Origin: Drechmeria coniospora
Lineage: Eukaryota > Ascomycota > Sordariomycetes > Hypocreales > Ophiocordycipitaceae
Assembly (NCBI RefSeq): GCF_001625195.1
Contig: NC_054389.1
Location: forward strand, 8,304,520-8,368,519
DNA: 64,000 bases
Direction: 5' to 3'
The notes under the pieces were generated by a model. That model was not told where the DNA came from, made no database searches, and was given only the letters and a program-made list of their open reading frames with translations. The position numbers were made by a program, and so were the translations under genes. Shown in pieces: positions 32,989 to 44,436 of the stretch (positions are counted from its first letter, which is position 1; each line of letters opens with the position of its first letter).

Positions 32989-35307
32989 ATGGCCGATCGA
33001 AATCGTGGCTGGACGACGGTCGGTTACGGCCTTCCTGGCACCGACCCTGGCCGGTCCTGGGAGTGCCAGCTGGAGCAGATGGAACGCCGAGCAATCGAAT
33101 CCTGGGATGGCGATGAGCATTGGCCCGGGATGTGGGTGTAACGTGCGTCCGATGAGCTCGTCGACTCTGCTGATTGCCATGGCAGCGATAAGCCGCTTTT
33201 TAGTGGCCCAGACGCGAAACGGTTCGATGCCCGGCTCGCCAAGATCGAGGACCTCGGCTACGGCGCCTTCGGCCGCGTCGAAAAGGTCTTCCACGACAAG
33301 ATATTTCTCGCCCGCAAACGGATCAAGAGGAGGCGCGGATTCACCATCGAGGACCTGCGCCAGGAGGGCCTGACCATGCGCAAGCTGAACCACCGCCACG
33401 TCGTCAAGGTGGTCGCCACCTACGCGCCCCAGCCGTACGAGCTCTGCCTGCTCATCTGGCCCGCCGCCGTTTGCAACTTGACCACCTTGCTCGAGGACAT
33501 CGAGTACCTGAGGCTCGGCGAAGGCGACCGGGACGACATCGTCGGTCGCCTCAAGGCCTTGGACCTGAGCGACCTGAGCGCCATCGAACCGCCGTCGACG
33601 AGCCAGCACTTCCAATCCGACGAGACATGTCCCTTTGACTTCCTGCGAACCGTCATGGGGTGCGCTGCCTGCGCCATGGCCCACTGCCACGCCAACGATG
33701 TGCGCCACCTCGACATCAAGCCCTCCAACATCCTCCTCAAACCAGGCCGCGTCTACCTCGCCGACTTTGGCATCTCGAGGGACGTCAGCGGCCAGGACCA
33801 GACCACGACCGATGGACTCCCCGGAACCGAGAGATGGCGTGCGCCCGAGCTGTACGGCGACCATGGATCGAGCATGCAGCTCTCGGACATGTACTCTCTG
33901 GGGCTCGTCTACCTCAACATCGCCACCGTTCTCTACAATGCGAGGCTAGCCGACTTTGACGACGTCCTCGCCTACACGTCCAGAAAGTCTCGAGAGGAAC
34001 AACTCGGGGCGCGAGAGGACAAGATCAGGGGGCACCTGGAGAAGCTCGCGACGCTCGCCACCGCCACGCCGCCTTTCATGTTCACCCACGAAGGGCAGGA
34101 GACAGTGCGGCCTCGACCCGTCGTCAACCTCATCTCGCACCTCGTCGCCACGAACCCCAGAAGCCGACTCCCGGCCGTCAAGGTGGGCGAAAAGTTGTCC
34201 ATGCTCGGCGGCATCCACCAGATATACCACGGCCCGTGCTGCAAACGACCCGTCTCCTGGGTCGAACACAGGTGGGACAGGAAGCTGGCGGCCCAGTCCC
34301 TGTTGCGGGCCGAGAACGAAATGCTGCGGAAGAGGATCAAGGAGCTGGAGGGAAAGGACGAGACGTACGAGGCTCGCGTCGAGAACGCCCGCAGGGCCCA
34401 CGAGCAGGACATGGACAGGTTGCAAGCCCTGTTGAAGGAAGCCGAGGAGAGGTGTCAGAGATTGGAGACGGAGAAAGCGACTCGCAGGAAGAACGCCAGC
34501 CACGAGAACGGCCGTCAACACGCCCCGCGAGCCGTCTTGCCGGGCGCGAAGCGAAACGGTGCCGCAGCCGCCACGCCGTCCGCCGGTCTTGGTCTCGTCC
34601 CCGCTCACACTACGCCGATGAAGCCTGGCCCCGAGCGACCGGAAGTGCCGCCAGGTTCGAGTTCTAAATCAACGCCACAGATGCCGACAGGCAAGCTGCC
34701 GGTCGCTGCGACTCGCATCATTTCCATAGAAACTCCCCAAAGAAGCCCGGCCGGTCCGCAAGCGGGAAATTACCCTGCTCGTCGAACGTCGAGCGTCGTC
34801 AGCATCAGCCAGCTTTGCCACCGTGGCTCGAGGTCGAAGCTGCCCCTGCCCGTCACGCCTATTCGAAGCGAAACGCCCAAGCTTCGCGACGACCTGAGCA
34901 TGACGGACAGCAGCATGTCATCCTCCGTCTTCTCTCGTCGCAGCACCGAGACGGCGCCGACTCCGGCCATCGACAGCCCACAACTGCGACGCACGCCCAA
35001 GTCTGCTGAATCGGAAGCCGATCAGCGGTGGAGCAGACTCCCCGCCAGACCAACGTCGCCGCAAAACAGACGGCCGCTTGTGGCATCGCAAGAACGGGTG
35101 GCGAGCCCATCTCCGGTGAGAAGCCCCGGCCAAACTCTGGCGGATACGTTCGTGCACTCGCCGCGGATGCTTGATTCCGATATCATATTGGACGCTGTCG
35201 ATGCCAACTCAACGGCGAGGCCTGGTCCGCCGTCGCTGCAGCCAATGAAGAGCTGGGCGGATGTGGTCAAGGTGGACAAGCCCCGCCGGGCGGCACAACG
35301 CTCCTGA
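32989..35307 (+). CDS. Serine/threonine protein kinase with long coiled-coil/disordered tail
   Basis: Two exons, 32989-33131 and 33204-35307, give 748 aa. The 72-nt intron (GTGGGT...TTTTTAG, with a TGCTGAT branch point) removes an in-frame TAA; a donor at 33138 would also keep the phase. The kinase domain runs from about residue 62 to 345. Visible motifs are the Gly-rich loop GYGAFGRV (66-73), the ATP-binding Lys in ARKRI (K86), HLDIKPSN (216-223, catalytic D218), ADFGISRD (D235) and APE (261-263) after GTERWR. HLD replaces HRD, so this is a non-RD kinase. An insert (about 128-175) sits between the hinge and helix E. After the domain come a coiled coil (about 360-430) and a Ser/Pro/Arg-rich tail with many SP/TP sites, ending KSWADVVKVDKPRRAAQRS. 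The family within fungal kinases is not clear to me. The gene converges on the HsbA-like gene. Confidence 0.88.
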
Positions 35308-35757
35308 AGTTTGGCGCGGTGCATCACTCTCGAGACTATGCAACGGAGAACAGGAAGCACTCCTTGGCCGCAACCCGACGGACATGATGAGTGATCATGT
35401 GCGATACTGATGTTTGGCCGAGGCACCGTTTGTATCGGCACAGTGACGCCTCGGCGGGGATCGTCACCACAATTTACAACGTGTTGCGTCGTTGACAGGA
35501 ATATAACATCCAACTGATACCTGACGAGGTATATACGAGTATGTTTTTTTATTCGTCTTGGGAGCCTAATAGTAGCACGGCCGTGATTGCTAAACTATTC
35601 GCCCCAGCATGTCAAGACTGTTCAGGTCCAGTTCCGGCTGATCAAGCACTTGGGCCAGCCCACGGCAAGCCTCACCACAAGGACAGGAAATGAAATTCGT
35701 CCAACACCTCACTTTCACTCGACTGATGCCGCGGTGGCTGTCCGACGCCGTCAGGAT
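35308..35757. other. Convergent intergenic region
   Basis: 450 bp between the stop codons of the kinase (plus) and HsbA-like (minus) genes. I see nothing beyond the two presumed 3' UTRs. Confidence 0.6.
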
Positions 35758-36526
35758 TTAGAAGCCGATAAGCTTCAGGATATTGTACAGCGAGTTAACC
35801 TTGGCCAAAAGGTCGTCGAGCGTCTTCTGGTTGGTCTTCAGGTCAACGTTGCACACAGGCACGAGCCCGCCGACGGTCTTGGTGAGATCGGAGAGGGCGC
35901 CCTTGATGGGAGCGAGAGCGAGATTCAGGGGCAAAGCCAGGATCGGGGTCACGAGGGATTTCTGGTCAATGAGGCTCTGCGCGAGGCTCTTCTCCACTTT
36001 GATCAACTAATCGCGAGTTAGTAACGCATGCATTGGTTTCCCTCAGCCCCGATGCGAGGGTTGGTGGGACTCGGACGTACAGAGTTGTATGTCTTGCAGA
36101 TGTCATACTGCACGTTTGCCGCAAACTTGGGGTCCGCGGAGCTCTGGATGGCCTTGACGCTGTCCTGGGCAGTCTTTGTGATGGACTTGATGTTGGCCGT
36201 GACTTTCTGTGACGCGGCGAGATGATGATCAGCCTTCATGGCACGATTCATACGGAGGAGCAGGGGGCGGTGGGAGAAGGAAAGCAAGATAGGGGAAGAA
36301 GAAGAAATAGGAACCAGGGGAAGCTGGATCGTACCGGCAGGACGGAGAGGATGTTGCCTGTATTGGCCGTCTTGAGCAGGTCGACAGTCTTGGTGGTGAG
36401 GCTGGAGAGGTCAACGGCCGTCTTCACGATGGCGTTGGCATTGACGGTTACGCCGGCGGGTAAAGCGGCCACCGGTCCGGCGGTCGAGAGTGCGATGGAT
36501 GCAACGGCGAGAAACTTGAACTGCAT
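35758..36526 (-). CDS. HsbA-like hydrophobic surface-binding / cell-wall protein
   Basis: Three exons, 36526-36335, 36206-36081 and 36006-35758, give 188 aa. The introns are GTACGA...TCACAG (128 nt) and GTACGT...ATTAG (74 nt, with a TTACTAAC branch point). Residues 1-22 are a signal peptide (MQFKFLAVASIALSTAGPVA). The rest has the pattern of HsbA/MP1-like proteins: amphipathic helices with regularly spaced Leu/Val/Ile (VDLSSLTTKTVDLLKTANTG, KSITKTAQDSVKAIQSSAD, GALSDLTKTVGGLVPVCN). Only two cysteines occur in the mature part (in YDICKTY and VPVCNVD). HsbA proteins are secreted, bind hydrophobic surfaces and can recruit lytic enzymes; in insect- and plant-associated fungi they act at the host surface. 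A TATTTAAA element lies about 115 bp upstream of the ATG. Confidence 0.85.
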
Positions 36527-37822
36527 GATGGTGGTTGTGTCGGTGGTGAACTGGAAGATTGACGTTTGGGATATTACGACTTGATCTCACTGTGAGGTTG
36601 ATGGTGGCGGTCGGCGCGGCGTCCAGGGGGGCAGGATGGAGTTTAAATACCGTACGTGCAGAGCACATACATGGCTCGGTGGATAAGTAGGACGGGTGAA
36701 CAGTCATGAATCGCATCACGACGACACGTGATGGATGCTGCTAGCTAGGACTGTAGTGCGGTGCAGCATGCCTTAGCAACAAGCCAGGCCGTCGCATCGC
36801 AGTAGATAGAGAAAGTCTCAGCTATTTTGCTGACGCGGTCGGCGCCACGAGCAAAGGGTATGGTTCATTAGTCGCAGCGCTTTGACTCGAACCGAGGCCA
36901 ACTCGATCGGCAATGATAGGCATCCGCCTTGCACATCACGACGTTTGTGGCCTGGCGGCGAAATGGAACAGGAACGTTCGGCATCGGCCTTTGTTCTTGA
37001 CGAACGTTTGAAAAATCTGGCCGCAAAGGAGTCCAGGACATGCAAATTTGCGTTGCTGTATCGTGAGTCTTGATGATATGCAATGCGTGTTGGTCAAGCT
37101 GATGCTGCGCGTATTGGACAGCACGACGTAGCAACTGGGTGGTTGGTGCTCATAGTTTGCGGTGAAAGGCTCCGCTAGTCAGCTGAAGTGATTCCGACGC
37201 CACGATGACAGTATAGTTCGGTAGTCGTTCGCGATGGAAGACGAATGGGGACCGATCGGCATCGAGGAGTGCCGGACGCAAGAATGCTGGCGGAGCCGTG
37301 AGGGTCGCGGACCCGTGATGCTGGGGTGAGATGACGAATGCGGGCCGGACCTAGCGGCTATGAGGGGTTCGTTTCGATGCCCGTGCCGCTGTTGTCGCTC
37401 AGAATGTCCGATCATCGAGCTTCAGTCATCTGAACGACGACCTGACGGGCTCCCAGTCCTAGAGGAAAGTCTGGACCGCCGCGGTGGAATGCCCCTGTCT
37501 CGTCTCTCTTGCCGGACCGGAAGCGCGGTCGCAGGTTGCAGGGTGGGTGTCTTGGACGAACAAGGGCGGATGGAACGCGCTGCCTCGAAGCTCGCCGCGC
37601 AAGTACCGCCCTGGCTGTCTCACATCGATTTGCGTCGTCCATACTCCGTAGTAGTACCAAGAATCGGGATGCAGGGCTGAGGCAAGATGAAAAAACACCA
37701 GCCTTCAGCCACCAGCCATCATCACGCATCAAATAAAATTCACCCAGCGTACCGGTCCGAGGTCGAAGGGGACCCGTCGTGCTCGGGTTTGCATCCGCCA
37801 CTCGAGAGAGGTGTGAACGATT
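36527..37822. other. Intergenic region containing the HsbA-like promoter
   Basis: 1.3 kb between two minus-strand genes. On the minus strand a TATTTAAA sequence at 36642-36649 is well placed as the TATA element of the HsbA-like gene. The rest holds no supported coding sequence. Confidence 0.55.
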
Positions 37823-38986
37823 TCATGTGCTTGGCCTCGGGCCAGTGAACGTGGATTTTCTGACCCAGCTCATCATCCGACCACGCTGGTCAGCCACCAG
37901 GGCAGCCCACGATGGCAGAATAAAGGGGTCGTCGGATTTCTCCACCGCATGCTCTCCGTTATTTTGCTTCTGGCTGCGGAGGAGAACGTTGGCAAGGGGC
38001 AAGGCAGAACGCGCCTGCTCCTCGACGTTGGGTCGCGGTGCATGCCTTGATCCGCTCGGCGTCGGCCGAACATTCTCCCCCGCGTCGGCGGGAGCACCAG
38101 GCGGGCCGGCGACGCCGCTCTCCTCCTGCGCGAGGAGCCTCTCTTGCTCAACGAGGTCGTGGAGAGCCTCGCCCCTAGCCACCCAGTCTTGCCACATCTC
38201 CTCCGTCTTGCACTCCCACCACAGTCTCGAGAGCTGCACGCCCCAGCAAAAGGTGGCCGTCGGTCCAAGGTCGACCCTCGACGCTTCCTCGACGGAGCCC
38301 TTCTCGCGCTTCATCTGCTCGGCGATAATCCTGTCCCACTCATCCTCCAGCAAGGCGTCGGGAGTCAGCTCTTCGTCGATCTGGCCGATCTTGCCGACCT
38401 TGTATTGCCACTGCAGGTTCTTGAGGCCGACGGCCTTGGACAGCATGCGGGGTTGGGGTTTGCGTATGCGAACAAAGGGCTGGCCAAAGGAGGTAGTGCA
38501 CAGATTGGGCACCTTCCGGGGGCGGCCACCGAGGGCGGAGGCCGGGCGCGGTAGGTACGAGGAGGCATACTTGGGCGGCGCGCCCGCCAGCGCCGTGTTC
38601 ACCAGCAGCGGCTCGTGGTGCGAGGGGACGGGGCGCGGCCGGCTCGGTGGGCGCGCGGCACGGTCGGCGGCTGACCGTTCGATGCCGGCCCTCAGGTGGT
38701 TCGTGATCTGCACGTTCTCGGCGGAGCCCACGACCCGGGCCTTGGCCAGGAGCGTGAGCGCGTTGTACCCGGCCGCCATGGAGGCGTAGACAAGCCGCAG
38801 GCTCGTGTAGGCACCGTTTCCGCGGAAGCGTTTCCGCAGAAGGTCGGCGATGGGCCGAGGTGACTGCGTGAGGACATCTCGCGGCAGCGGGATCTTATTG
38901 CCGGAGCGGACGAGGGCACGGTAGAGGGCGAGGGCGGCGTGACGATGTCGGATATTGCGGGCGGGATTGAAGGGGAGACGACGCAT
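37823..38986 (-). CDS. LYR-motif protein (Complex 1 LYR family), probably mitochondrial
   Basis: A single exon of 387 aa from an ATG at 38986. The N-terminus is rich in Arg and poor in acidic residues, as in mitochondrial presequences. It contains an L-Y-R tripeptide at residues 21-23 within HAALALYRALVRSG, followed by a Phe/Arg pair further on (RKRFRGN), the signature of the LYR fold. LYR proteins are small mitochondrial adaptors that bind the acyl-carrier protein and help build Fe-S clusters, respiratory complexes or the mitoribosome. This protein is much longer than a minimal LYR protein. A conserved-looking middle section (about 180-290, with QPFVRIRKPQPR and FCWGVQLSRLWWECKTEEMWQDWVARGE) and a polar tail follow. 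The precise client is unknown. A 336-codon frame on the other strand is a shadow. Confidence 0.8.
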   Translation of the reverse strand: MRRLPFNPARNIRHRHAALALYRALVRSGNKIPLPRDVLTQSPRPIADLLRKRFRGNGAYTSLRLVYASMAAGYNALTLLAKARVVGSAENVQITNHLRAGIERSAADRAARPPSRPRPVPSHHEPLLVNTALAGAPPKYASSYLPRPASALGGRPRKVPNLCTTSFGQPFVRIRKPQPRMLSKAVGLKNLQWQYKVGKIGQIDEELTPDALLEDEWDRIIAEQMKREKGSVEEASRVDLGPTATFCWGVQLSRLWWECKTEEMWQDWVARGEALHDLVEQERLLAQEESGVAGPPGAPADAGENVRPTPSGSRHAPRPNVEEQARSALPLANVLLRSQKQNNGEHAVEKSDDPFILPSWAALVADQRGRMMSWVRKSTFTGPRPST

Positions 38987-41900
38987 GGTTGTGGGCGGAA
39001 GGACGAGGGAGTGGCCCCTATCGTGCCATGACAGTGAATGACCGGCTCTGCGTGTTGGTAGATTCTAAGCGACGGCGGCGGGCGCGAGGGGAAGCAACAA
39101 CCGAAGCTTGAGGACGGTGGTTCCAGGGACGTCGTTGAAGCTCACGAGGAGGTGCCATGGAGCGAGTGGGAGGTGGATAAAATTTTGTGGAGAAGGCTGA
39201 AGACATCTGGGCCAGTGCCTCAGGCGACGTCGCAAGGTATTACCGAGCAAGTACTGTAGGGACGTGTACTTGTAAATACCGACTATAATTGACCAGTGGA
39301 AGGAGCACGCATACAATCGTGAGAATAGTGACCAACTGCAATCTTGGTTGATATCGCGCAAGAAGAGTACGGATATCCGAAGATTGAATGCAGTACCTAT
39401 CGCTTCGTCGCGGTGCTGCATTCGTGGTGTCTCCCGTTCTCGCTCCCTAAAAGTACAGTATTGTACCTTTGAGATACCAGAATGGTATGAAATGTATGAG
39501 GGCGATGGCATGCCGTATACTCCGTATGCTAGCCAACACTGCCATGCGGAGTATAGGATGTTGCCCGGGCAATCACACGTACACGGTAGGCCCTATGTGC
39601 GCAAGTATGCGAATGAACGAAGCGATTCTCATCCGCTCGGATCACCTGCACGCTCTGGTCCTTTCGCCGCCTCGTCGAAGATGCAAATCCAAGTACGGAG
39701 TACGTAATTACGGAGTACCCATGGGATAGATTGACGTGCAGTACCGGGTATTCCAAGTAAGTGCAGTACTTGCAGTAGTTGTACTCCGTACTTACATGGT
39801 AGTTGTACTCCGTACTCTCTCGAGTCCATGTACTCCGTACTTGCAGTCAGTGGGGTATATCAGCCTGCCGCTATTCCGACAGCACCCGAATGTAACAGTA
39901 ACATGCAAGTAATGACGCAATGACGTGCCTCCAGGTGCTGTTTGGAGAGGACGGAAACAGAATGACGGGATAGCTATTGCAAGTACGGAGTACAAGTTGA
40001 TGCACATGCACCTTGTAAATACCAGGAAAATGGCTCTGCCACTTCTCTCGGGCGGCGGCAGGGCGTGCCGCGAGCATACTCGGGGGCTGTTGGCGCAACC
40101 GTACTCCGTACTTGGCACATTCATCGCAGCTGCCTTTGTCAGCCGTGCGCAGTTTGGGACGAGGGCCTCGTGCGCGAAAGGGCAGAACGCGCGACAAACA
40201 GTTCCCAGAGCATTAGCTGCTTCGTATTACCAAACAGCACGGGCATATGGCGAAGGGTTGAAGCCTACGGCGGGCATCGAATTACACGCGCTTCCTCGTG
40301 TGCAAGCCCAAGTGGGTTCATGTGCCAGCTGAGTCATCGGCATCGGCATTTTCAGCAGGTGCGAGACGGACGGTCAGCAGGTAGCACTCGGCATCCTAGC
40401 GTCCGTGGCAGCCGAACTCCGCGGGAGCTGTTTCGAAGTCGGCGATGGGGTTGGGTCCATGGCGGACCGGGCTCGACGGACTTGTGTTGCGCGGAAAGAA
40501 AAAAATCTGATGCCTGTAAGCTGCGGAGAACTCGGGCACGAAGCTTGATGATCGGAGCGGAGTTTTGGCAATGCCCGACGCGGAAAGGATGGGACAGCAC
40601 TCTACGCCGTACTTGAACTAGGGTCGTTCATCCGCACCTTACTCGCGTCACTTTCGACTTACTCGTACGTGCACAGTACGTCCTGCTTGCAGACAATTGA
40701 TGGATCGCGGCTACAAGCACTTGCGCACATGTACCAAAACTGGATGGTGCACCTCATCTCTCACGCACTCGTGTAGACGCAGAATTCCGGGACTTACAAG
40801 TGCACTACCTTTCTTGTGCAGGACGTGTTAATACTCATTCGGCACCTAGTACTACGGAGTACCGGTATTAATTATACTCGGTACGGAGTAAGTACTTACT
40901 GCGTACAACAATTTACGTTGTTACATGTACGGAGTACATTGTGCCTGAGTTCCACTGCACAAGTATTATACTGTGCTCCGTACTAATTACCTAGGTACTA
41001 CTCCGTACTCCGTAGGTTATATATATACCTATGTAATACCTGCAAGAATGTACTCGGATGTATATGTATGGAGTACTGTATAGTATAGGTAGTATACCTC
41101 CACACGGATATAGAGAATACTACTTGAAGCGTACTCCGTAGCACAAGTAGCTTTGACTCCATGTTCTCGTGCAATGGAGCCAGCACCTGTTCCCACTGGG
41201 TCGCCTGGTCGCGGGCGCAATTCGGACTCTGTGCTGGAAAATTCATCATCGCCGTGCTCGCCAACATGTATATGTACGCACGCATACAGCAGGGATTTGC
41301 TTTGCATCGTTTGCAGCAGAACCGGCAGCCAAGATGGTGGGGACGGTCCAATAGGCATTGTTGGTCCGGGGTGCTTTGTGGGTACTTCTATACTGCCTAG
41401 CATGCGCCGTCCACCTCGCGTGGCGGCGATTTTACGCGTTGCGAACAGGTTGCTGCACCAAGTTGCTGCACAAAAGCGAGTTCTCATCCCTTTACCGATC
41501 CGGGAAAAAAATAAAAAATAAAACAAAGAGCCGAGTAGGCCCGAGTCGCGACCAAAGTGGAGGCACCATGATGAGCATGATTTATTTGATAGAAGGGGAG
41601 AGCGAGAGCGGACGTCATGGGAGATGGAAAATAGTTGCAGACATGATGAAATCGGTTCACTGTACTCCGCACAGCGAACGCAAGTACGTCAGTCAAGAAT
41701 GTTGCTATCCATGGCTGTGGAATACAGTGCTGGCAGGGGCAGCGAGGGACGGTCGACGAGCCGACGTCATGGCTGGTGTGGAATGACGAGGTTGCATCGC
41801 ACCAGGTGTGCAAGGTGTGGAAGGCAACGCCCGAGATTGAGAACGTCTCCATCACATGCATCAACGGCAAACATGGGAGAACGCCACGGCACTTGGTCTT

Positions 41901-44436
41901 GCCACACCGCTGTAGCCAGACCCAAAGGTCGGGTTCAGGCAGGCCAGAGCGGGAAATTGACGTGAAATTGACGTGAATTTTTTCCATTGTCAAGCGTGCG
42001 GCGATGCATGATGGGCCGGGAGTGGCCCCCCATCCAACGGCGAGCAAGCGCGGATGAAGCATTCATGCATCACATCAGCGGCGCACGAGCTCGAGCCCTC
42101 GTACTCGCTCCCCATTCGCGCTCCATCTCGTCCCGGTACGTGTGCACGCGAAATCGTAGTCGGAACGAACGGATGACACGGTCCCAGCACTGCCATGAGA
42201 TTTCGCCGCAAACGGGCTCAAGCTCATGGGGATGCCGATGTTCATGTTGTAGCGCATCGCGACCGCCGTCTGCAAGTACTTGTGCTATACTTGCACGGCA
42301 CCGTAGTTGTACTTGAACTGCAAGTGCGTGTATGTACAGTATTTAATTACTGTAAGTAGGTGCTTGCACGGCGATACCGCGTTCGCATGACGAAAAAACA
42401 CACGACTGGGGAGGGCCGATGTGGTGCTTGAAAGTACTAGTAATAGTGTGCGGGTATTACTCCGTTCCAGTACGAAATCTTGGGTACGGTACCTGTGAGT
42501 GAGCACAACGTATAAGCAAGTAACGGTACTTGGTGTATCAAGTGCTGCGTGCGTCTGCGGAGGTACCGGTACTTGACTCCGTGCTCGAACGCTCACTGCA
42601 CTCCCTTATGTGTACCTGCTTAGGTACAAGGTTAGTAGCGGTTAGTAGCTAGTCCACTTACCCATGTGCGCGAGTGCAGTAACACCTGTTCATGTACTTG
42701 CGCCGTACAGTGAGTAGGTCTGCTTCATGTACGGAGTGCAAGAAGGTGTACTGTACTTGTACTGTATGTACGGAGCACAGACTGCATTACTCGCCGAGGC
42801 AGCTATATTCCTTCCAACCCACCCATCGATCGCGGCTCTCCCGGAGGCTGGCTGGGCCGGACGCTTTAGCGCTTCCACCCACCTCGCAGGCCCCGCCCAG
42901 GGGACTTAAGCAGATGCCGAGAGCTACAGGCGACACCCCGGCACGCCGTGGCCACTCTCCGTACTTTGTGGGCTCCTCGATCGAGGTACGGTGGAGGTGA
43001 TGTGTAAACTACTAGGTTAGTAGTTTGGAAATGGAACACCACCTTCTCGTACCAAAGTGGCTGCTAGGCGCCGTCGGCGGACAGCTGCTCTCCGTAGTCC
43101 GCAGAGAGGCTGGCACCGATTCTGCCCAGGACGTGCCGGTCGCCGCACGAACTCGTTCGTACCTGTACTTGATGCTGTACAAGTACTCGGGGAGGGAACT
43201 CACCGTCATTTGCAAGCGTTTTCAAGTCCCTACGTTAGCACAGTGTTGTAAAAAGTCTCAGTCCCCCCCCCCCCGCTTGCTTCGCCTCGCGCCTGTGGAT
43301 CATCTGGGCCTACTACTAAAGCAATCCGTCACCCTCACCGGAGAGCATTCTCGTTCGACACCCTACACGACGCTGCGAGTGCGCGACAAAACAGCACGGC
43401 ACATCGCTGCACATCGCTGCACAACGCTGCACAACGCCTGCCCGGCCTGCCCGTCGTCGCGCCCCTCCACCTTGGGCCGTTGGTCGTCCCCGTGGCCGAC
43501 TTGGCAACATACCTTTGATTGAAACGTACTCCATCAGCGGCACGGCTTATAGCGGATACCGTCGACAACGGCCGACCGGTGACGAAACGTCCGTGGCGTT
43601 CAATAGCGACGCCATTCCCTCTTCGCGTGCCCGCCCGGTAACTTCGGCAGCCATCGAGAGGGTGTTGACACCGCGGACCTTGACAATTCCGTCGGCTGAT
43701 CGACTGATTACACAATCATAAAAAAACCGTGCCAGACCCGATCCCTACCGACCGGACCTTGTCGAAGGAGCGCACCTGGGGAGCTTTGCGGCGCCTGAGG
43801 TTCCCGGCCATCCGATCCGCCCGTCGTCGTCCTTCTTCGCAGCAGGCACACCCCGCTGCGCGGACGCGAAGACGCAGCAATACAGCACGCACGGAGTCGC
43901 TACCTGTGCTGTAATTACCGTCCGCCGCCTGTACCGCAGCACTGGCAGCGAGGCAGCAATTGCCGTCACACCCCTGCTCGTCGGACGTCAGCCAAGGCCG
44001 AGCCAGCGAGTGTCGTCTTTCCCCTTGCCTCTCGGATTGCCTCTCGGATTGCCTCTCGGATTGCCTCTCGGATCGCCTTCGCATCTGTTCGCGTCGAGCT
44101 CGCTTCCTCCCCTCGCCCGCCGTTGCAGCATCCGTCATCTCATCAACGAGCCATCCACCGGCTCCATCCCGACCCGACCAACACGCAGCGGCAGTCGGCG
44201 TGCGTTTTGCCTGCTCGGACTCGCACATCCGTCGACGCATCTGCCCGACCATCCCCATTGCCTCAGGCTTGCTTGCTCGCCGCCAGCGTCGCCTCGCTTG
44301 ACCCGATCCTGCCGACGCTGCGCTCGACTCGACCTTGCACCGTCACGGCCCGGATGGGATGCTTCGCTCTGCACCTTCCGCCGATGCGACTGCTCATCCC
44401 CCACCCGCCGGTAGACTGCCCTCGTAACTGACCGAC
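38987..44436. other. 5.4-kb gene-poor spacer with GTAC-palindrome fields
   Basis: GTAC-centred palindromes are dense at 39450-39850, 40640-41160 and 42270-42800, with stretches of ordinary GC content between. Frames in the intervals (for example 41484-42062 minus, 192 codons, with an ATG) have no recognisable domain. A poly-C run lies at 43263-43274, a four-fold CATCGCTGCA-like repeat near 43397-43440 and a 12-bp repeat at 44025-44075. The last 700 bp are pyrimidine-rich and probably the promoter and leader of the gene at 44437. Confidence 0.55.
44025..44075 (+). repeat. 12-bp tandem repeat (TTGCCTCTCGGA)n
   Basis: Four nearly perfect copies lie about 365 bp upstream of the ATG at 44437, in the presumed leader or promoter of that gene. 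The unit length matches two other minisatellites in the window, but the sequence is unrelated. Confidence 0.9.

Noticed and set aside
33139..33141. In-frame TAA suggesting that the kinase starts only downstream, at 33376
   Set aside because: The Gly-rich loop and ATP-binding Lys lie upstream of 33376 in the same frame, and a 72-nt intron with donor, branch point and acceptor removes the stop in phase.
41484..42062. 192-codon minus-strand frame
   Set aside because: It starts with ATG but its Cys/His/Trp-scattered composition resembles random translation, and no family pattern was seen.
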